A stretch of 5,844 nt of DNA from Zoogloeaceae bacterium (lineage in GTDB: Bacteria; Pseudomonadota; Gammaproteobacteria; Burkholderiales; Rhodocyclaceae). This document shows positions 1 through 5,844 of the stretch, piece after piece. Position numbers and translations under genes: made by a program. The stretch's first letter is position 1, and every line of letters begins with the position of its first letter. Under the pieces are notes generated by a model, which saw only the letters and a list, made by a program, of their open reading frames with translations, was not told where the DNA came from and ran no database searches. The stretch is taken from positions 1 to 5,844 of the forward strand of contig JAITDH010000146.1 in assembly GCA_031282665.1 (NCBI GenBank), read 5' to 3'.

Positions 1-818
1 ATTTCGACATCGAGCGCGATGATCGCAGCAAGCCTTATGGGTATTGCTGGAAGGAGAACGCCAAGGTGTTGACGGTGCCCACCCTGACGCCGCAGCAATC
101 GCTGTTGCTTTGCCTGGCCGAGAAATACCTGAAGAGTCTGTTGCCGGCGCACCTGATGCAGTCCATGGAAGGATTCTTCGAGCAGGCACGCAGGAACCTC
201 GGCCCGGACAGCAACGCCCAGTTGGAACGCGAATGGAAGGACAAGGTGCGCGTGGTCGCCACCAGCCAGCCGCTTCGGCCGCCCCCAATCGATCCCGGAA
301 TTTTCGCGGCGGTCAGCGAGGCGTTGTACGACAATCATTGGCTGATCCTTGACTACAGGAACATCGCCGGAAAATATACCCGGGAAGCGCAAGTGATGCC
401 GCTGGGTCTGGCCCAGCAGGGGCCATGCCTGTACCTCGTCTGCCGTTTTCGGGGCTATGACGACGATCGCAGCCTCGCCTTGCACCGGATACTGTCCGCC
501 CGCGCCTCGATGGATACTTTTGCCCGGCCGAAGGAATTCGATCTCGAAAAATACGACGCCGAAGGCCGTTTCGGCTTCGGCGATGGTCGGCGGATACGGC
601 TCTCCTTCTGCATTGACCGGGAAACCGGACTGCATCTGACCGAATCGCTGCTATCCGCCGATCAACAGGTCACTGAACGCGCGGACGACCGCTTGCAAAT
701 CAGCGCCACCGTTGTCGACAGCCTCATGCTGAAATGGTGGCTGCGCAGCTTCGGCGAGGCGGTATCGGAGATCTGCCGGGATGGAGAGGAGATCGAGTTG
801 GAGGCGCTGGGCGGATAA
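1..818 (+). CDS. WYL-domain transcriptional regulator, 3' part (5'-truncated by window edge)
   Basis: WYL regulators are DNA-binding proteins with an N-terminal winged helix-turn-helix, a ligand-sensing WYL domain and often a C-terminal WCX domain. The frame is open from the left edge (first full codon at 3) to TAA at 816-818, giving about 271 visible residues. The HTH is probably mostly outside the window. The visible start (FDIERDDRSKPYGYCWK) followed by LTPQQSLLLCLAEKYLKSLLP is typical of the linker before the WYL domain. The WYL core runs from LILDYRN to the LYLVCRF strand (codons at 429-437; the family W-Y-L triplet reads L-Y-L), then DRSLALHRI. The C-terminal stretch with LKWWLRSFGEAVSEI fits the WCX region. 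GTG 66 is an internal codon, not the start, because conserved sequence continues upstream of it. Target genes and ligand cannot be told from here. Some relatives control phage-defence operons, but nothing visible shows that for this one. Confidence 0.85.
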   Translation, partial: FDIERDDRSKPYGYCWKENAKVLTVPTLTPQQSLLLCLAEKYLKSLLPAHLMQSMEGFFEQARRNLGPDSNAQLEREWKDKVRVVATSQPLRPPPIDPGIFAAVSEALYDNHWLILDYRNIAGKYTREAQVMPLGLAQQGPCLYLVCRFRGYDDDRSLALHRILSARASMDTFARPKEFDLEKYDAEGRFGFGDGRRIRLSFCIDRETGLHLTESLLSADQQVTERADDRLQISATVVDSLMLKWWLRSFGEAVSEICRDGEEIELEALGG

Positions 819-929
819 AAGGGGAGGCGGTTTTCTTCCCCCCTGCGGAGGGGATCGAGGGGGGTTGGGGAGGGAGTTTGGCCGTGCTTCGCTCGGGATA
901 CATCATTGACATGACATCCTCCCCTTTTA
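816..929. repeat. 12-bp perfect inverted repeat bounding a 114-bp segment
   Basis: TAAAAGGGGAGG at 816-827 is the exact reverse complement of CCTCCCCTTTTA at 918-929. The left arm contains the stop codon of the WYL gene. The arms enclose G/C-tract sequence with internal hairpin potential (838-864). The arrangement resembles a small palindromic or MITE-like intergenic element. No flanking target-site duplication is visible: the left flank is GGCGGA and the right flank is CTTGCA. A third copy of the arm, 11/12 identical and in the right-arm orientation, lies at 1118-1129. The inverted repeat is seen directly; its nature as a mobile element is inference. Confidence 0.55.
838..864. other. G/C-tract hairpin after the WYL gene
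   Basis: CCCCCCT at 838-844 can pair with AGGGGGG at 858-864 (7 bp, 13-nt loop). Alternatively CCCCT at 840-844 can pair with AGGGG at 849-853 (5 bp, GCGG loop). It lies about 20 bp after the WYL stop codon. No T-run follows on either strand, so it is not a standard intrinsic terminator. It may be part of a GC-rich repeat element or slow the polymerase after the WYL gene. Confidence 0.3.
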
Positions 930-939
930 CTTGCACCCG
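918..939. repeat. 22-bp imperfect direct repeat, copy 1
   Basis: Bases 918-939 match 1118-1139 at 20 of 22 positions (mismatches at 923/1123, C versus A, and 930/1130, C versus A), at an exact offset of 200 bp. The shared core is CTTTTA followed after one base by TTGCACCCG. Similarity extends loosely upstream: both copies are preceded by a TTGACA (906-911 and 1102-1107) and by GCTTCGCT (886-893 and 1095-1102). This suggests an old duplication of a module of about 45-55 bp. Confidence 0.6.
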
Positions 940-1101
940 ATCGGCCAGCCAGACAAATGCATCGCTTTGGGGTTACTATCCCTCGTGGGAAGACAATGGA
1001 TTCGGGCGGACAACAGCGCGAGTCTGGCTTGCCAGCAAGTCTGCGACCTTCGCAATGACGAGGTTGGGTGTGGGCGCATAAGCCCTGCGCTTGCGCTTCG
1101 C

Positions 1102-1131
1102 TTGACAAAGGTTTTTCCCTCCACTTTTAAT
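1102..1131 (+). promoter_or_regulatory. Sigma70-type promoter for the M16-rsmD-coaD-ferredoxin genes
   Basis: A perfect -35 hexamer TTGACA at 1102-1107 is followed after 18 bp by TTTAAT at 1126-1131 (5 of 6 matches to TATAAT). Transcription would start near 1138, leaving about 40 nt of leader before the chosen ATG at 1179. It is the best promoter match I found in this gap and is correctly placed to drive the run of closely packed genes that follows. No start-site data are available. Confidence 0.6.
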
Positions 1132-1139
1132 TGCACCCG
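1118..1139. repeat. 22-bp imperfect direct repeat, copy 2, overlapping a promoter
   Basis: This is the second copy of the repeat at 918-939 (20/22). The -10 element of the predicted promoter for the downstream operon falls inside it. A shorter echo follows at once: TTTTAATTGCACCCG (1125-1139) and TTTTGAATTGCAAC (1140-1153) share most bases with one inserted G. The copies could be regulator binding sites or remnants of a repeat element; the sequence does not decide between these. Confidence 0.6.
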
Positions 1140-1178
1140 TTTTGAATTGCAACAGCCTTGATGAACAGGACACGTTTT

Positions 1179-3875
<2,697 letters not shown>

Positions 3876-3902
3876 AAACACAATAAGCACAATTCAACAC
3901 AA
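3876..3902. repeat. Short A/C-rich 9-bp tandem repeat upstream of ilvD
   Basis: Three consecutive 9-mers, AAACACAAT (3876-3884), AAGCACAAT (3885-3893) and TCAACACAA (3894-3902), form a low-complexity tract. The first two differ at one base; the third is only loosely related. The tract is C-rich, G-poor and AT-rich against a GC-rich background, which is a composition expected of a Rho utilisation region or an upstream activating sequence. Its function is not shown by the sequence. Confidence 0.3.
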
Positions 3903-3907
3903 CGATC

Positions 3908-3920
3908 TTCCCGCCGGGAA
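3908..3920. promoter_or_regulatory. 13-bp palindrome upstream of ilvD, possible operator
   Basis: TTCCCGCCGGGAA is a perfect dyad with 6-bp arms around a single C. It sits 59 bp before the ilvD start codon in a gap of only 126 bp. The symmetry is compatible with binding by a dimeric regulator or with a very small hairpin. No clear sigma70 -35/-10 pair was found beside it, so the position relative to a promoter is unknown. Confidence 0.25.
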
Positions 3921-3965
3921 ATAACCCGGCTCCCCGCCGATCCATCGCGTGATTTGCCACGTTTT

Positions 3966-3971
3966 ACGGAG
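3966..3971 (+). promoter_or_regulatory. Ribosome binding site of ilvD
   Basis: ACGGAG lies 8 nt before ATG 3980. This spacing and the conserved N-terminus of the product fix the start of ilvD. Confidence 0.6.
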
Positions 3972-3979
3972 TTCCCCTC

Positions 3980-5844
3980 ATGCCCCAATACCGTTCCCAC
4001 ACCTCCACCCACGGCCGCAACATGGCGGGCGCCCGCGCCCTGTGGCGGGCGACCGGCATGCGGGACGGCGACTTTGGCAAGCCCATCATCGCCGTGGTCA
4101 ATTCCTTTACCCAGTTCGTGCCCGGACACGTGCACCTGAAGGAACTGGGGCAACTGGTGGCGCGGGAAATCGAGGCGGCGGGCGGCATCGCCCGTGAATT
4201 CAACACCATCGCCATCGACGACGGCATCGCCATGGGGCATGACGGAATGCTCTATTCGCTCCCTTCCCGCGATCTCATCGCCGATTCCGTCGAATACATG
4301 GCGAACGCCCATTGCGCCGACGCGCTGGTGTGCATTTCCAATTGCGACAAGATCACCCCCGGAATGCTGATGGCCGCCATGCGCCTCGACATCCCCGCCA
4401 TCTTCGTCTCCGGCGGGCCGATGGAAGCGGGAAAAGCCGGCGTGCGCGACGGCAAGGCGGTGAAGCTCGACCTGATCGACGCGATGATCAAGGCCGCCGA
4501 TGTCGCGGTATCGGACGCCGAGGTGGAAAAGATCGAGCGTTCGGCCTGTCCCACCTGCGGCTCCTGCTCCGGCATGTTCACCGCCAACTCCATGAACTGC
4601 CTGACGGAAGCCCTGGGACTCTCGCTGCCCGGCAACGGCACGCTGGTCGCCACGCATGCCGACCGCAAGACGCTCTTCCTGCGCGCCGGCGCGCTGATCG
4701 TGGAACTGTGCCGGCGCTATTACGAACAGGACGACGCCAGCGTCCTGCCGCGCTCCATCGCCAACAAGGCCGCCTTCGAAAACGCCATGAGCCTGGACGT
4801 GGCGATGGGCGGCTCGACCAACACGGTGCTCCACCTCCTGGCGATCGCCAGCGAGGCGGAAGTGGATTTCAGCATGGCCGACATCGACCGCATCTCCCGC
4901 CAGGTCCCCTGCCTGTGCAAGGTAGCGCCCGCCACCGACCAATACCATGTCGAGGACGTGCATCGGGCGGGCGGCGTCATGGGCATCCTGGCGGAACTTT
5001 CGCGCGCCGGCCTCATCCACCGCGAAACGCCGACCGTGTACGCGAAAACCCTGGGCGAAGCCATCGACACGCACGACATCGACACCGTCGCCAATCTCGG
5101 CATCCTGGAATTCTACAAAGCCGCGCCGGGCGGCAAGCCCTCGCTCGTCGCCTTCTCGCAGGACAACCGCTGGCCGGAACTCGACCTCGACCGCACGCAC
5201 GGCTGCATCCGCAACAAGGCCAACGCCTATTCTCAGGACGGCGGCCTCGCCGTGCTCTACGGCAACATCGCGGAAAAGGGCTGCATCGTGAAAACCGCCG
5301 GAGTCGACGAATCCATCCTCGAATTCACCGGCAAGGCGCGCGTATTCGAAAGCCAGGAAGCGGCCGTGGCGGGCATCCTGGATCGCGGCGAAAACGGCGT
5401 GCGGGCGGGCGACGTGGTGGTGATCCGCTACGAAGGCCCGCAGGGCGGTCCGGGGATGCAGGAAATGCTCTACCCGACCAGCTACCTGAAATCGCGCGGC
5501 CTGGGCAAGGTCTGCGCGCTGCTGACCGATGGCCGCTTTTCCGGCGGCACCTCGGGACTTTCCATCGGCCACGTTTCCCCGGAAGCGGCCAACGGCGGCG
5601 CGATCGGCCTGATCGAAGAAGGCGACACGATCGAAATCGACATCCCCCGGCGGCGCATCCACCTGGCGATCCCCGAAGCCGAACTCGCCGCCCGCAGGAA
5701 AGCGATGGAAGCAAAAGGCGAGACCGCCTGGCAACCCGCCGCGCGCAACCGCCCTGTCTCCAAGGCCCTGCAAGCCTACGCCCTCTTCGCCGCCTCCGCC
5801 GACCGCGGCGGCGTGCGAGATTTGTCGCAGGTCCGGCGGGCGGG
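3980..5844 (+). CDS. ilvD: Dihydroxy-acid dehydratase IlvD (3' end just beyond window)
   Basis: IlvD removes water from 2,3-dihydroxy-isovalerate and 2,3-dihydroxy-3-methylvalerate to give the 2-keto acid precursors of valine, leucine and isoleucine. It is a cytoplasmic iron-sulfur, Mg-dependent enzyme. The frame is open from ATG 3980 to the window edge (621 full codons, no stop). E. coli IlvD is 616 residues and the last visible residues ([12 protein letters not shown]) match the family C-terminus, so the stop should lie just outside. The N-terminus [26 protein letters not shown] is near-identical to E. coli. Cluster cysteines are C122 in ISNCDK and about C196 in [11 protein letters not shown]. 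The first site reads [13 protein letters not shown], without the cysteine of plant-type [2Fe-2S] enzymes, so this is the E. coli-type enzyme. Metal ligands include D81 and D123, with K124 beside them. The C-terminal [20 protein letters not shown] block is intact. It is probably transcribed separately from the ferredoxin operon. Confidence 0.97.
   Translation, partial: MPQYRSHTSTHGRNMAGARALWRATGMRDGDFGKPIIAVVNSFTQFVPGHVHLKELGQLVAREIEAAGGIAREFNTIAIDDGIAMGHDGMLYSLPSRDLIADSVEYMANAHCADALVCISNCDKITPGMLMAAMRLDIPAIFVSGGPMEAGKAGVRDGKAVKLDLIDAMIKAADVAVSDAEVEKIERSACPTCGSCSGMFTANSMNCLTEALGLSLPGNGTLVATHADRKTLFLRAGALIVELCRRYYEQDDASVLPRSIANKAAFENAMSLDVAMGGSTNTVLHLLAIASEAEVDFSMADIDRISRQVPCLCKVAPATDQYHVEDVHRAGGVMGILAELSRAGLIHRETPTVYAKTLGEAIDTHDIDTVANLGILEFYKAAPGGKPSLVAFSQDNRWPELDLDRTHGCIRNKANAYSQDGGLAVLYGNIAEKGCIVKTAGVDESILEFTGKARVFESQEAAVAGILDRGENGVRAGDVVVIRYEGPQGGPGMQEMLYPTSYLKSRGLGKVCALLTDGRFSGGTSGLSIGHVSPEAANGGAIGLIEEGDTIEIDIPRRRIHLAIPEAELAARRKAMEAKGETAWQPAARNRPVSKALQAYALFAASADRGGVRDLSQVRRA

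Noticed and set aside
838..864. Intrinsic terminator for the WYL gene
   Set aside because: The stem is plausible but no T-run follows on either strand, so it is listed only as a hairpin.
819..1157. CRISPR array, tRNA or a remnant of a coding gene in the gap
   Set aside because: There are only two direct copies of the repeat and they are 200 bp apart, no cloverleaf was found, and no translation of the gap shows a recognisable M16 or transposase fragment.
1158..1178. Earlier starts for the M16 gene (TTG 1158, ATG 1161)
   Set aside because: Neither has a ribosome binding site, whereas ATG 1179 has AGGA 8 nt upstream and begins directly with a good signal peptide. ATG 1161 cannot be fully excluded.

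Overview
This is a GC-rich chromosomal window, probably from a betaproteobacterium (Rhodocyclales- or Nitrosomonadales-like). I infer this from the protein sequences, the E. coli-type ilvD, the YfhL/Alvin-type ferredoxin and the gene order M16 peptidase-rsmD-coaD-ferredoxin, which I recall from that class. No rRNA or other phylogenetic marker is present, so the placement is an inference. All genes are on the + strand.

Layout. Bases 1-818 hold the 3' part of a WYL-domain transcriptional regulator that is cut by the left edge. Bases 819-1178 form a non-coding, repeat-rich gap. It holds a 12-bp inverted repeat, a 22-bp imperfect direct repeat spaced exactly 200 bp, a G/C-tract hairpin and a good sigma70-type promoter (TTGACA, 18 bp, TTTAAT). 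Next comes a tight gene run: an exported M16-family protein without the zinc-binding motif (1179-2513), rsmD (2510-3064), coaD (3061-3582) and a two-cluster ferredoxin (3608-3853). The first three genes overlap by 4 nt at each junction, using GTG and TTG starts. An inverted repeat straddles the ferredoxin stop codon. After a 126-bp gap, ilvD starts at 3980 and runs off the right edge, nearly complete.

How the genes relate. rsmD (16S rRNA methylation), coaD (coenzyme A synthesis) and the ferredoxin form a housekeeping cluster, co-transcribed with the M16 gene and probably driven by the promoter at 1102-1131. ilvD (branched-chain amino acid synthesis) looks like a separate unit with its own ribosome binding site. 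The WYL gene is unrelated in function and its true context lies outside the window.

I see no convincing new biological system. The two points most worth a second look are the M16 gene, whose usual catalytic partner is missing from the expected place, and the layered repeats in the gap just upstream, where that partner would be expected.
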